Positions 33,180 to 43,270 of a DNA stretch of 59,479 nucleotides are shown one piece after another. The notes under the pieces are model-generated. The model worked only from the letters and a program-made list of their open reading frames with translations. It was not told the DNA's origin and made no database searches. Within the stretch, counting starts at the first letter, position 1. Every line of letters begins with the position of its first letter. The position numbers were made by a program, and so were the translations under genes. Origin of the DNA: an uncultured Propionibacteriaceae bacterium (GTDB lineage: Bacteria > Actinomycetota > Actinomycetes > Propionibacteriales > Propionibacteriaceae); assembly GCA_937926975.1 (NCBI GenBank), contig CALBCJ010000029.1, positions 1-59,479 of the forward strand, in the 5' to 3' direction.

Positions 33180-36100
33180 ATGCGGGTTATCCGCTCGGTT
33201 GTGGCTTTTGTGCTGGCACTGTCCTTGGTGGTCGCCGACTTTCTTCAGGCTGGGGTGACCATGGCCGCGGCGCCCGTGGCGGCGCCGGCCAGGCCCAGCG
33301 GTGACCCTGCCCCCGTGACCCCGGCACCGGCGCCGGCAGCCGTGGTGCCAGACCCGACGATGGCCGAGGTCTCCACGGCGGGACCGACCGTCTTCACGAC
33401 CAGGCTGCGGCTGAAGACCGACACCACCTGGGGGCCGCAGGGATCGCCGTACGTGCTTCAGGCCGGCATGCTCGTGGACCTGGACGCATCCCTGACGCTG
33501 CTGCCCGGAACCGTCGTGCAGGTGGGAGCCGGAGAGTCCATCGTGGTGAGCGGGCAGCTGCTCTCGCTCGGCCGACCGGATGCCCGGGTCACCATCACGT
33601 CGGCCGGCGCTGAGCGGTTCTCGGCCGTCTCCTTCCAGCGCAGTCTGCTCGACTCCGTGCGCAAGCGCGTGTCGGTGCTCGACTACACCGACGTGTCGCA
33701 CGGGACGGGTGGCAGCGGGGTGCTGCTGTGCACTCACTCGGGCATGGTGGACGTGAGGGCCCCGGTCTACATCTCCAACTCGTCGTTCACCGACTCCTCG
33801 ACGACGGCCCTGTCCATGGACCAGGGAGCGGTCACCAGGAGCCGTTTTGCCACCTCTGCCTGCGGGATAGGTGGGGCGAGGGCGACGGTGTCGGTGGTGA
33901 ACAACCACTTCGACGCGTCGCTGAGGCGGGCGGCGTCGTTTGCGGTCAGCGTGTCGGTGCGGATGGAGTACAACACCTTTGAGTCCATGGTCAACTTCCA
34001 CAGCGACCCGACCGGAGTCTACTTTCGTAACAACACGGTGCTGCAGGACACCTGGCTGAACCCGGTCCTCGGCGCGGGAGACGGCGCCTACGCAGGGAAC
34101 TGGTGGGGGCGGCCCCTCAAGGCTGAGCCGTGGTGCATGCCGCTGGCGGAGTACGACGCGTGGAAGCTCCGGCCGAAGCCGGACCTTCGAGGTCCCTGCC
34201 CGAGCAGCCCCGGCATGTACCTGGTGGGCTACCCGGCGTCGTACCTTCCGGCGCTGTCGGCTCCGCCGCCCCCCGCCCCCGAGGCGGTGCTGGACACGCT
34301 CGCCCCGAGGCTCGGGCCGGTCATGTCTGCGACGGGCGCCCTGGTGCTGGACCAGGAGGACCTGTCGCTCAGCGACGCGGGGCGTCAGCTGGTGGTGGCG
34401 CGCCGGTACCGGTCAGACCGGGCCGGTGGCGACGCGGGGCGGGGCTGGTCCGTGTCGTACGGGGAGAAGTTGGCCGAGCGGGACGGCGGCGGCTCGACCA
34501 TGGTGTTCCCCGACGGGACCGGTGTCGACTTCCGGGAGGACGACGGGGTCGGGTACGTCGCCGGCCAGGGCACGACCGCCGTGCTGTTGCGGTCAGACGA
34601 CGGGTCGACGACGGTCGCGGCCGCGACCGGGACGACGTACTTCTTCGACCCGGGCGGGACGCTGACCAAGGTTCAGTCGGCAGACCCCGGGTACGCGGTC
34701 CGGGTCGAGTCGGCAGGCGGGAAGACCACGCGGGTGGTCGGTGCGTCGGGGCGCTCGGTCTCGTACGCGCGGAACGCGGACGGGCAGGTCACCGGGCTCG
34801 CTGACCAGGCCGGGCGCAGCGTGGCCCTGACCTACACCGGCGGGCGGCTGTCGAAGGTGACCGGCGTCGACGGGGGCACGCAGACCTACGAGTACGACGG
34901 TGACGGGCGGCTCACCACGGTGGTGTCCGCCGAGGGGCGTACCCAGCTGGCGGTGGGCTGGGACGGGAGCCGTGTCGCCTGGTACGAGGCGGCCGGGCAG
35001 GGCCGCACCACGCTGGCGTACCACACGCTTCCGGACGGTTCCGGGTCCACGACCGCGACCCTGGCGGACGGCTCGACCATCGTCCAGTACTACGACGCCC
35101 TGGGCCGGGTGCTGGCCGAAAACCGCGCCGGCACCGGGACCCACGTGGTCTACGACGGCGGAATGCGGCCGATCGGTCAGGTGACCGGCGTTCCGTCGGG
35201 CCCCATGACGGGGTGGTCGGCGCTGGCCAGCCTGTCCGTGTTCGACGCCTCGGGTCTTCGGACGCTTCAGGTGACTCCAGCAGGGCGCTGGGTCGGGTAC
35301 TCCTACACGGAGGCGGGCAAGCCGCAGACCGTGACCTACCCCGATGGGACCTCAGTCCGCTACACCTACACCGGCGGCCGGGCCACCTCGGTCACCGACC
35401 GCCGCGGCAAGACCTGGGCGTTCACCTATGACGGCTTCGGCCAGATGACGTCGCTCACCGATCCGGTCGGCAACGTGAAGCGGTCCGAGTACGCCGCCAA
35501 CGGCGACCCGGTACGGACCGTGGACGAGTCCGGGGCCGTGACCACGTACGCGGTCGACGCGGTGGGCCGGGTGTCCCAGGTGACCGGCCCGGTGGGTGCG
35601 GTCACCAGGACCACGTACACCCCGTGGGGAGACGTGTCGGAGCAGACCCTGCCCTCCGGGCTGGTCGTCTCCCGCACCTTTGACCGCGACCGGCTGCTGC
35701 AGTCGGTGACGAAGAAGGCCGGGCCCGACACCATCGCCACCACCACAGTGCAGTACGACAGGGCGGGTCGGCCGACCACCACCGTCGACCCGGTCGGGGG
35801 CAGGACGGTGCAGACGTTCGACGCCGTGGGCCGGACCGCGACGGTGACCGGCCCTCGGCTCGGCGTCACGACCTACACGTACCTGCCGGGGACCACGACT
35901 GCCGCGAGCGTCAAGGACCCGGAAGGGGCCGTGGTGACGACCGCGTACGACCCGGGTGGACGGGCAGTCCGCACGACCGACCAGCTCGGCCGGGTCACCC
36001 AGCTGGTGCTCGACCGGGACGGTCACGCCACCGAGGAGCGGCGTCCTGACGGATCGGTGGTGAAGGCGGAGTACGACCACAACGGCTACCAGACCGCCAT

Positions 36101-39100
36101 GGTCACCGGGCTGGGCTTCCGCTACGTCATGACGAATGACCCCGACGGCCGGGTCCTGTCGGTGGAGGACCCGCAGGGCGGCGTCTCGTCCCTCTCCTAC
36201 GACGACGCTGGCCGCCCGGTCACCAGCACGGACCGGCGGGGGACGGTGACCACGACCACGTACGACACGGCGGGCCGGACGGTCACGTCGAAGGACCCCC
36301 TCGGGGTCGTGGAGTCGGTCACCCGGAATGCTGCAGGGCTGGTCTCGGCGACCACCGACGCCTACGGCGCGACGAGCACCTACACGTACGACTCCTCAGG
36401 CAACGTGACGAAGGTGGTCGACCCGGCGGGCGAGCGCCGGGCCACCTGGGACGCGGCCGGGCGCCTGGTCGCCTCCGTCGACCCGGTGGGTCGAGTCACG
36501 ACCGCCACCTGGGACGGCGCTGACCGCCAGACCAGCCGTACGCTGAACGGCCGCACCACGACCTACGGGTACGACGCGGCGGGCAACGTGACCTCGGTCA
36601 CCAACCCCCTGGGGAAGCAGAGCACCTACACCTACGACCGCAACAACCGCCTGCTGACAAGCAGAGACCCCTTGGGGAACACAACGGCAGCGGTCTGGGA
36701 CGCGGCCGGGCAGCTGACTCGGACAACTGACCCGACGGGTGTGGAGACGAGCATCGCCTACGACCCGATGGGCCGCCGAGCCGTGGTGTGGGACACGCTG
36801 GGGGCCTCCTGGGTCACCACGTACGACGCGGACGGCCGCCCGGTCAAGACGACCGACCCGGCGCAGGTCACGCACACCTACACCTGGTCGAAGGTCGGCA
36901 ACCTGCTGCGCGACTCGTGGAACGGCAGGTTCTCGCTCTACTACACCTGGGACGCCGAGGGGAACCTGCTCACCGCGGAAGAGCCGCGAAAGATGACCTA
37001 CACGTACGACGTCCGTGGCCGGGTCACCTCGGCGACCGATGCTCTGTCGCGGACGACGAAGACCTCCTACGCCAACGGGCCGCAGGGGCCCAGCGTCACC
37101 ACGACCCTGCCGTCCGGGGCGACCAGGTCGATGACCTACGACCTGGCCGGCCGGCCGGTGTCCGCCCAGGACGGGGCGAAGAGCACGACGACCTATGCCT
37201 ACTGGCCGGACTCGCAGCTGAAGCAGGTGACCCTTCCGCGAGGGGGCACGTACCAGTACGGCTACAACGCCGACGGGCTGCTGGCAAGCGTGAAGGACCC
37301 GATGGGCAAGACCGCCACCCGCGAGTACGACGCGGCAGGCCAGCTCGTCAAGACCACGAGCGCGGCGGGGCGCCAGGTCACCTATGCGTACGACGACGCG
37401 GGGCGCCTCACCACGATGTCGGGGACCGCACCCCTGCGACCGGCGGTGACCCGGACGTTCGGCTACGACGCCGCGAGCCGTCTGACCTCCGCGAGGACGA
37501 CCGGCGACGGGCCCACACTGTCGCTGGAGCTGGGGTACAGCCCTCGCGGGCTGCTGGTGAGGAGCACCGACCATGTCGGCGCCACCAGCATCGACTATGA
37601 CCTCGCGGGCCGACCGTCCACGATCACCGGGGTGTCGGGACGTTCCGTCACCTACACCTACGACAGCAGCGGCTTCCCGTCCACGCTCCGCGGCGCAGTG
37701 AACATCGACTTCACCTTCGGCTTCGACGGCCAGGTGACCCGGCGCCAGCTGGTGTCGCCCGCATCAGGGGTGGGCTACTCCTACTACAACGCTGCGGGCG
37801 AGCTGACGCGCTCGGGAATGTTCACCACCACCAGCTACACGTACACCCCGGACGGGCTCCTGGCCCAGGAGAAGGTCGCCGGGGGTCCGGTGCGGGACCA
37901 CACCTACGACGCCGCAGGCCGGCTGGTCAGCACGAAGGTCACCGGCTCCGACGGGGCAGTGACCGAGCAGACCAGCACCTGGGACGAGAGCTCCAACCGG
38001 ACCAGCCACACCACGGTGACCGCGTCGGGCCCGGTGACCACGACGACGACGTACGACGCAGCCGACCGTCCGGTGAGCTCGTCGGACGGGACCTCCTACA
38101 CCCACGACGCCGACGGCCTCCGGCTGGCAGCCGGCCTGGTCACCTACGAGTACAACGCGTTCGGCGAGCAGACCCGGGTGGCGTCCCCGGCGGGCGTCGT
38201 GACGCAGGGGCGGGACGCTCTGGGCCGGCTCGCGACTCGGACCAGCGGGACCGCCGTGGACCGGCTGGGCTACCTCGGGACGGACCACCGGCCGGGCTCG
38301 TACGCAGCCGCCGGTCGCCCGGCACGGCCGGTGGACATCGTCCAGGCACCTGGCCTGGGGCCGGTGGGGTACGCGGACGCGTCGACGGCCCAGCAGGCGT
38401 TCGCCAACCCTCACGGCGACGTGGTGAGGGTCGTGTCAGATGCGAGCTCTGGCCAGAAGCACCTGACGGCGGCGTACGACTCGTTCGGTGTGCCGACCTC
38501 GGTGTCGGGGACGACAGCGCTGGTACCGCTCGGCTACCAGGGTGGGTACACCGATCCGCTGACCGGCCAGGTCGACATGGGGTTCCGGTCGTACCAGCCG
38601 GCGGAGGGCCGGTTCACCCAGCCGGACACGCTGGTCGGGCACCCGGGCAGCCCGGTGTCGTTCAACCGCTACCTGTACGCGTACGGGTCGCCGCTGTCGT
38701 GGACCGACCCGACAGGTCACGACCCGCTCCTCGACGGCGTCGGCAGCGCCTTGGCTGACCTCGGGGGCCTGGTTGTCCAGACCTTGGGTGATGTGGTCGC
38801 GCTTCTGCGGCAGGTGGTGATCCCTGAGATCCGGGCGGTCCATGACTGGATCAGCCGCCAGGCCCGGGCGGCGGTCGAGCAGGTGTCGGGGCTGATCGGC
38901 CGCGAGATGGCGGCGATGGCGTTCAGTACGGCGGCTGATGTCGTGGCGTCGGGGCTGTGCACCGCGGCGACCGGCGGGGCCGGGGCGCTGGGGTGCATGG
39001 TGGTCGGCGGTGGGGTCGGTGGGGCCGTGTACGGGGCGCTCACCTGCAACGGTGACCAGGCCTGCATGATGCGTGAGGTGGCGACCGGCGCCGCCTCGGG

Positions 39101-40166
39101 GGTCGCGTTCCACGGGCTGGGGAAGCTGCTGAGCCCGGTGACGGGGGCGCTGGGTGGTGCCCTGTCGCGGCGGGCTGGGCAGGTGCTCGGCGTGGGGAAA
39201 CGCGCTGCGGCGAGCCGGCTGTCTCGGTCTGCCGCCCGGGAGGGTGCTGAGAGCGTTGGCGAGTCGGCCGCGAGGGAGGCGACACAGCGAGCGACCCGCT
39301 CAGCAGTCCGGGAGGGCGCGGACGCGGTCGAGCAGCGGTCGGCTCGGAAGACGCTGGAGGCCTGCTCGCCGAACAGCTTTGCGGCGGGCACGCCGGTCGC
39401 GATGGCGGACGGGTCGTCGAAGCCGATCGAGCAGGTGCAGGTCGGCGACCGGGTAGCGGCGCAGGACCCATCCAGCGGGGACGAGTCGGCCCAGACCGTG
39501 ACGGCCGTGCCCCGTACGACGGCGGAGCGTGACCTGTACACGGTGACGACCAGCGACGGCCACCAGGTCGTGGCGACCGATCAGCACCCGTTCTGGGACG
39601 TGACCGACCGCAGGTGGGTGTATACCCGTGACCTGACGGTCGGCCATGAGCTCGACACCCCGTCGGGAACGGTAACCATCACCCGGATCGAGCACCGCCG
39701 CCAGCTGCTCACCGCGTACAACCTGTCCGTCGACGGTCCACACACGTACCGGGCCGGCGACAGCCGCATCCTCGTCCACAACTGTCCCAGCGGTGATCAT
39801 GGAGGACGAACATTCACGTCCAGCGACCCGTATGTCGCGGACCTTGCGAATGCCATCGAGCGGGCCTACCCTGGACATGTGGTCGATGTAAATAGAGTTG
39901 TATATGGCCTGGATGGCAAGCAGTTGACGGACTACGACATTGTCCTGAAGAATGCGATCATTCAGGTCAAGAAAAACTCCAGGGGGAAGGGTGTCACAAG
40001 GCAAGTTATTACGTCAATGGAGTCTTCTGGCTTGCCAGTGATTGGCTATTCCCCTGGGTTGGGCAGACATGCTCGACGCTCCATTGAGAAGGCGGGAGGT
40101 TTGGCTGTTGGTTCGCTGGACGACCTGATTGAGCTGGTGAAGCCTGATAAGGTGGTGCGGTCGTGA
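33180..40166 (+). CDS. RHS-repeat polymorphic toxin with Hint domain and PD-(D/E)xK-like tip
   Basis: 2328 residues. Order: signal peptide (about 1-32), a right-handed beta-helix-like domain (about 75-340), the RHS N-terminal module (about 370-540), many YD repeats (about 550-1770), the RHS core end (GFRSYQPAEGRFTQPDTL, about 1800), a helical pretoxin stretch, a Hint autoprotease (CSPNSFAAGTPVAMADG near 2061 to VHNC near 2200) and a C-terminal tip of about 126 residues. The tip contains TDYDIVLKNAIIQVKKN, a PD-(D/E)xK-like nuclease motif with Q in place of E. The tip DNA is visibly less GC-rich than the rest, so it was probably swapped in. ATG 33180 gives the signal peptide. Candidate immunity gene overlaps by GTGA. 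Confidence 0.92.
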   Translation: MRVIRSVVAFVLALSLVVADFLQAGVTMAAAPVAAPARPSGDPAPVTPAPAPAAVVPDPTMAEVSTAGPTVFTTRLRLKTDTTWGPQGSPYVLQAGMLVDLDASLTLLPGTVVQVGAGESIVVSGQLLSLGRPDARVTITSAGAERFSAVSFQRSLLDSVRKRVSVLDYTDVSHGTGGSGVLLCTHSGMVDVRAPVYISNSSFTDSSTTALSMDQGAVTRSRFATSACGIGGARATVSVVNNHFDASLRRAASFAVSVSVRMEYNTFESMVNFHSDPTGVYFRNNTVLQDTWLNPVLGAGDGAYAGNWWGRPLKAEPWCMPLAEYDAWKLRPKPDLRGPCPSSPGMYLVGYPASYLPALSAPPPPAPEAVLDTLAPRLGPVMSATGALVLDQEDLSLSDAGRQLVVARRYRSDRAGGDAGRGWSVSYGEKLAERDGGGSTMVFPDGTGVDFREDDGVGYVAGQGTTAVLLRSDDGSTTVAAATGTTYFFDPGGTLTKVQSADPGYAVRVESAGGKTTRVVGASGRSVSYARNADGQVTGLADQAGRSVALTYTGGRLSKVTGVDGGTQTYEYDGDGRLTTVVSAEGRTQLAVGWDGSRVAWYEAAGQGRTTLAYHTLPDGSGSTTATLADGSTIVQYYDALGRVLAENRAGTGTHVVYDGGMRPIGQVTGVPSGPMTGWSALASLSVFDASGLRTLQVTPAGRWVGYSYTEAGKPQTVTYPDGTSVRYTYTGGRATSVTDRRGKTWAFTYDGFGQMTSLTDPVGNVKRSEYAANGDPVRTVDESGAVTTYAVDAVGRVSQVTGPVGAVTRTTYTPWGDVSEQTLPSGLVVSRTFDRDRLLQSVTKKAGPDTIATTTVQYDRAGRPTTTVDPVGGRTVQTFDAVGRTATVTGPRLGVTTYTYLPGTTTAASVKDPEGAVVTTAYDPGGRAVRTTDQLGRVTQLVLDRDGHATEERRPDGSVVKAEYDHNGYQTAMVTGLGFRYVMTNDPDGRVLSVEDPQGGVSSLSYDDAGRPVTSTDRRGTVTTTTYDTAGRTVTSKDPLGVVESVTRNAAGLVSATTDAYGATSTYTYDSSGNVTKVVDPAGERRATWDAAGRLVASVDPVGRVTTATWDGADRQTSRTLNGRTTTYGYDAAGNVTSVTNPLGKQSTYTYDRNNRLLTSRDPLGNTTAAVWDAAGQLTRTTDPTGVETSIAYDPMGRRAVVWDTLGASWVTTYDADGRPVKTTDPAQVTHTYTWSKVGNLLRDSWNGRFSLYYTWDAEGNLLTAEEPRKMTYTYDVRGRVTSATDALSRTTKTSYANGPQGPSVTTTLPSGATRSMTYDLAGRPVSAQDGAKSTTTYAYWPDSQLKQVTLPRGGTYQYGYNADGLLASVKDPMGKTATREYDAAGQLVKTTSAAGRQVTYAYDDAGRLTTMSGTAPLRPAVTRTFGYDAASRLTSARTTGDGPTLSLELGYSPRGLLVRSTDHVGATSIDYDLAGRPSTITGVSGRSVTYTYDSSGFPSTLRGAVNIDFTFGFDGQVTRRQLVSPASGVGYSYYNAAGELTRSGMFTTTSYTYTPDGLLAQEKVAGGPVRDHTYDAAGRLVSTKVTGSDGAVTEQTSTWDESSNRTSHTTVTASGPVTTTTTYDAADRPVSSSDGTSYTHDADGLRLAAGLVTYEYNAFGEQTRVASPAGVVTQGRDALGRLATRTSGTAVDRLGYLGTDHRPGSYAAAGRPARPVDIVQAPGLGPVGYADASTAQQAFANPHGDVVRVVSDASSGQKHLTAAYDSFGVPTSVSGTTALVPLGYQGGYTDPLTGQVDMGFRSYQPAEGRFTQPDTLVGHPGSPVSFNRYLYAYGSPLSWTDPTGHDPLLDGVGSALADLGGLVVQTLGDVVALLRQVVIPEIRAVHDWISRQARAAVEQVSGLIGREMAAMAFSTAADVVASGLCTAATGGAGALGCMVVGGGVGGAVYGALTCNGDQACMMREVATGAASGVAFHGLGKLLSPVTGALGGALSRRAGQVLGVGKRAAASRLSRSAAREGAESVGESAAREATQRATRSAVREGADAVEQRSARKTLEACSPNSFAAGTPVAMADGSSKPIEQVQVGDRVAAQDPSSGDESAQTVTAVPRTTAERDLYTVTTSDGHQVVATDQHPFWDVTDRRWVYTRDLTVGHELDTPSGTVTITRIEHRRQLLTAYNLSVDGPHTYRAGDSRILVHNCPSGDHGGRTFTSSDPYVADLANAIERAYPGHVVDVNRVVYGLDGKQLTDYDIVLKNAIIQVKKNSRGKGVTRQVITSMESSGLPVIGYSPGLGRHARRSIEKAGGLAVGSLDDLIELVKPDKVVRS

Positions 40167-40588
40167 GTAGGGATGTGTTTGTCTTTCTGCGTGAGGTGCC
40201 GTCTTTTGCTGAGGTGAGCAGGGTTCTGGCGCCGGTGGGTCGTCTGCAGGGGGAGGGCCGCGAGCCGTGGTACCTGGTTTTTGACGCTGACCCCAGCATC
40301 CACTTCTATCTGTGGCCGGGTGGGGACGAGTTCATTGAGTGGCTGTACGCTTCGGAGCGGGTGGCTCTGGACGGGTTTGGTCGCGGGACGGCGTCGATCA
40401 CCATTACCTACCAGCGGCCCGACGACCCGATTGTGGATGAGATGGTGCGGCTGATGGCGGCGGCCTGGCCGGTCGTGGTCAATGATGAGGTGGGACACTT
40501 GGTTCTTGGTGAGGACTTCTCTAGTGTGGCTGCTATGCAGGACCTGCCGTGCTACGTGAGCGAGGAGGATCTCGAGTCGGACCGGTGA
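40163..40588 (+). CDS. candidate immunity protein for the RHS toxin
   Basis: 141 residues, GTG 40163 overlapping the RHS stop (GTGA). Small, soluble and acidic (DDPIVDEMVRLMAAAWPV), no family recognised. Position directly after the toxin tip is the classical place of the cognate immunity gene. The DNA composition is also somewhat lower in GC than the backbone, matching the toxin tip. Confidence 0.7.
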   Translation: MSRDVFVFLREVPSFAEVSRVLAPVGRLQGEGREPWYLVFDADPSIHFYLWPGGDEFIEWLYASERVALDGFGRGTASITITYQRPDDPIVDEMVRLMAAAWPVVVNDEVGHLVLGEDFSSVAAMQDLPCYVSEEDLESDR

Positions 40589-40603
40589 GCCGAGGAGGGG
40601 GGA

Positions 40604-41818
40604 ATGATGGTGGATGATCGGCGGTTCTTCGACGACCTTCCCGTCGGGATGCATCGGGAGGTTGACCTGTCGGGGCTGAGTCGGGATGGGTTGCTGCTGG
40701 TGGGTGCGTACGCGATGGAGTCGCACCTGCCTCATGTGGCGATTGTCGCCAGGCAGGAAGTGGTGGATGCGCTGCGGGTCGTGGTGGATGGGGTGTGGGC
40801 TGCTTTGAAGGGTGGCGGGCGCCCTGACAGTGCGCCTTTGTCGGGGTTGCGGGAGAACTCTCGGCGTGGGGTTCTCAGCGCTCGGAACTGGGTTGCTGTC
40901 TCGGGTGGCGCGGTTGTTTCCGGGCGGGCGCTGGTGGCTGCGTTTGACGGTCCGGACACTGAGTGGCTGGTGAAGAAGGTCGTCGGGAACTGGCACTTCT
41001 ATGTTCAGATGGTGGACGCGTTGTACCGCCTTCCGCCGGGCCTGGCGGAGCGGGACGTGCAGCCGTACGAGGGGCTGCGGCTGGGCCGGATCGAGGCGGT
41101 GGTGGACCTGGTCCGGAAGGAGCCGTTTGGGCCGGGTCTGGTGGACCGGGTGCGGGAGCAGGCCGTGACCGACGGGGCTCTGGTTGGGCCGCACGCGCTG
41201 GGGATCCGGAACACGGATGACGGCACCTGGCCGAAAGAGCGCCCGGAGCAGGAGCAGAGCACTGGTGCTCAGGAGCCGCTGGCTGCGCCTCAGGTGCTGG
41301 TCGCCCGGCAGGACTCGCCCCCCGCGGCGGATCAGTCTCGGGATGCGGCCGAGGAGGCCGCGGCCAGTCCGGATAGTGAGGCGTCCGCGGGTGATGTGGT
41401 GTGGCCTGGTTTCGAGGGTGAGGGGGGTAGCCGGTTCCGGTTTGGTGACCTGGGCCGGGTTCCGGACCATGTGGGCGGCTGGGACGACCCGCCGGACCTG
41501 CCGGTTCGTGGGGCTGTGGTTGAGTTTGTGCCCGGCTATGGTGAGTTTCTTGGTCCGCTGATTGCGGTCGCTGATGACGGGTCGGTGGTGTGGGTCGACG
41601 CGGAGGTCAGTGGGCTGGTTCAGCGGATGGCTGACAGCTGGGACGTGTTCGAGAAGGGTTTCGCTATCGCTGACCGGTGGGGGCGCCGGTTCGCGTCGTT
41701 GGAGCTGGACGAGGTCGACGACGCTTTCGCCCAGGCTCAGGAAGAGCTCGCGCAGGTGTCGCCGGGTCTGGTCATGCCGCTGTGCACTCGGCTGTACATG
41801 ATCATGTACGGAATGTGA
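40604..41818 (+). CDS. hypothetical protein in RHS locus
   Basis: 404 residues. N-terminal globular half (DLSGLSRDGLLLVGAYAMES) and C-terminal half (about 310-404, YGEFLGPLIAVADDGSVVWV) are joined by an acidic, low-complexity linker (about 215-300). The first half does not resemble any family I know. It starts 16 bases after the candidate immunity gene, so it is in the same operon. It could be a second immunity protein or a toxin accessory factor. Confidence 0.65.
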   Translation: MMVDDRRFFDDLPVGMHREVDLSGLSRDGLLLVGAYAMESHLPHVAIVARQEVVDALRVVVDGVWAALKGGGRPDSAPLSGLRENSRRGVLSARNWVAVSGGAVVSGRALVAAFDGPDTEWLVKKVVGNWHFYVQMVDALYRLPPGLAERDVQPYEGLRLGRIEAVVDLVRKEPFGPGLVDRVREQAVTDGALVGPHALGIRNTDDGTWPKERPEQEQSTGAQEPLAAPQVLVARQDSPPAADQSRDAAEEAAASPDSEASAGDVVWPGFEGEGGSRFRFGDLGRVPDHVGGWDDPPDLPVRGAVVEFVPGYGEFLGPLIAVADDGSVVWVDAEVSGLVQRMADSWDVFEKGFAIADRWGRRFASLELDEVDDAFAQAQEELAQVSPGLVMPLCTRLYMIMYGM

Positions 41819-41863
41819 GGCCCCTCACCGAGGGTGACCTCGGGCTGGCCTGGGGCTGACTCT

Positions 41864-41931
41864 TCATAGACGTGGTCCCGTCATAGGCGTGGTCCCGTCA
41901 TAGGCGTGGTCCCGTCATAGGCGTGGTCCCG
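41864..41931. repeat. four 17-bp tandem repeats
   Basis: TCATAGRCGTGGTCCCG is repeated four times head to tail (41864-41880, 41881-41897, 41898-41914, 41915-41931). Only one base differs in the first unit. It ends 44 bases before the hydrolase start at 41976, so it may act on that promoter. Confidence 0.85.
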
Positions 41932-41975
41932 ATGACCGTAGTCGCTCCTTGGCGCCGACGCCTAGGGTCGTGGCC

Positions 41976-43238
41976 ATGAGCACCAGGAGGGGGCGGTCCA
42001 GACAGGTCCCGGCATCGTCAGGCCCAGCGCAGCGGCGAGGGTCGGCGAGCCGTCGGGCGCTGGTGGGGCTGTCCCTGCTGGGGCTGGGAGCGATGGGCGC
42101 TGTGTGGGCGGTGACCCCTCGCCCGTTCCTGCCCGCGCCGTCCGGGCCGTACCTGGTCGGGACGACCGTGGTCGAGGTCCGCGACCCGTCTCGCCGGGAG
42201 GTCTTCGCCCCCGGTGACCGCCCCCGGGTCCTGCCGACCCAGATCTGGTACCCGGCGGCCGCCCGGTCGGACCGTCCCGAGCCGTACGTCCGTGACCCGC
42301 ACGTCTTCGACGGCCTGCTGGACCTGGTCCACGCCCCCCGGGGACTCGCCGCGGCCTGGGGAAGACTGCCGTCACACGCCACCGCCGGTGCCCCGGCCGC
42401 GCCCGGCCGCTTCCCGGTCATCATCATCTCGCAAGGGAACCTGGGCTACCGCCAGTCCCAGACCGTCCAGGTCGAAGAGCTGGTGTCTCACGGCTACGTC
42501 GTGGTGAGTCTCGACCAGCCCGGAACCGTCGGGTCGGCCCTGCTCTCGGACGGGACCCGCATCCCGTACCGGGGCTCGTCGCTCGTCAAGCCCCTGGTCG
42601 ACCAGTCGATCGAGCCCCAGCAGACACCACCCGAGCTGGACGGTGCGCGTTTCCCTCAGGGCCTGGCGCCCTACCTGGCGGCCGACCCGCGGGCCGTGCT
42701 CGACTGGCTCTCGACCCCGTCCAACCCGGTACGGGCCAGCATGGACCTCGACCGGGTCGGGGCGATGGGCATGTCGCTGGGCGGGTACACCTCGTCGCAG
42801 TGGTGCACGACCGACGCCCGGGTGAAGGCCTGCCTGCTCATGGACGCCCCGATGACCCAGGACGCCCTGGCCCGCGGCTTCTCGGTGCCGGCGCTGTGGC
42901 TGACCCGGCCCGCCTCAGACATGGCGGCCGAGGGGTGGCCGCCCACCGAGGTCCGCCACTTCGACCAGACTCAGCGAGCCGCGTACCGGGCCTCCCGGGC
43001 GCCCGCCTGGTACGTGACGGTGGACGGGCTGTTCCACGCCGACCTCACCGACGCCCCGTACGGTGCACCGGGGCTGTCGTGGCTCGGGATGACCAGCAAG
43101 AACGCCGGGCCCGAGGTCCACGAGATCATGCGGCGGCTCACCGTCGACTTCTTCGACCGGGCGCTGCAGGGCTCCACCGACCCGTCGAGCCTGGACCGGT
43201 CACCCTGGCCCCGCGTCCACGTCGAGTCGCACCCCTAG
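41976..43238 (+). CDS. PAF-acetylhydrolase-like alpha/beta hydrolase, membrane anchored
   Basis: 420 residues. An arginine-rich N-terminus followed by LVGLSLLGLGAMGAVWAV (about 30-48) makes a signal anchor or export signal. The hydrolase shows PVIIISQGNLGY (oxyanion region), nucleophile GMSLGG (serine near 266) and GLFHADLTD with the probable catalytic histidine near 352. The pattern fits the PAF-acetylhydrolase isoform II class, which cleaves short acyl esters. It acts outside the membrane. Four 17-bp repeats precede it and four hairpins follow it. Confidence 0.85.
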   Translation: MSTRRGRSRQVPASSGPAQRRGSASRRALVGLSLLGLGAMGAVWAVTPRPFLPAPSGPYLVGTTVVEVRDPSRREVFAPGDRPRVLPTQIWYPAAARSDRPEPYVRDPHVFDGLLDLVHAPRGLAAAWGRLPSHATAGAPAAPGRFPVIIISQGNLGYRQSQTVQVEELVSHGYVVVSLDQPGTVGSALLSDGTRIPYRGSSLVKPLVDQSIEPQQTPPELDGARFPQGLAPYLAADPRAVLDWLSTPSNPVRASMDLDRVGAMGMSLGGYTSSQWCTTDARVKACLLMDAPMTQDALARGFSVPALWLTRPASDMAAEGWPPTEVRHFDQTQRAAYRASRAPAWYVTVDGLFHADLTDAPYGAPGLSWLGMTSKNAGPEVHEIMRRLTVDFFDRALQGSTDPSSLDRSPWPRVHVESHP

Positions 43239-43270
43239 CCGTCGGCCTGGGGCCGCGGGGACGAAGTGGT

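Noticed and set aside
34830..38500. Long repetitive plus-strand DNA as a mobile or satellite element
   Set aside because: It encodes the YD repeats of the RHS protein in one uninterrupted frame.
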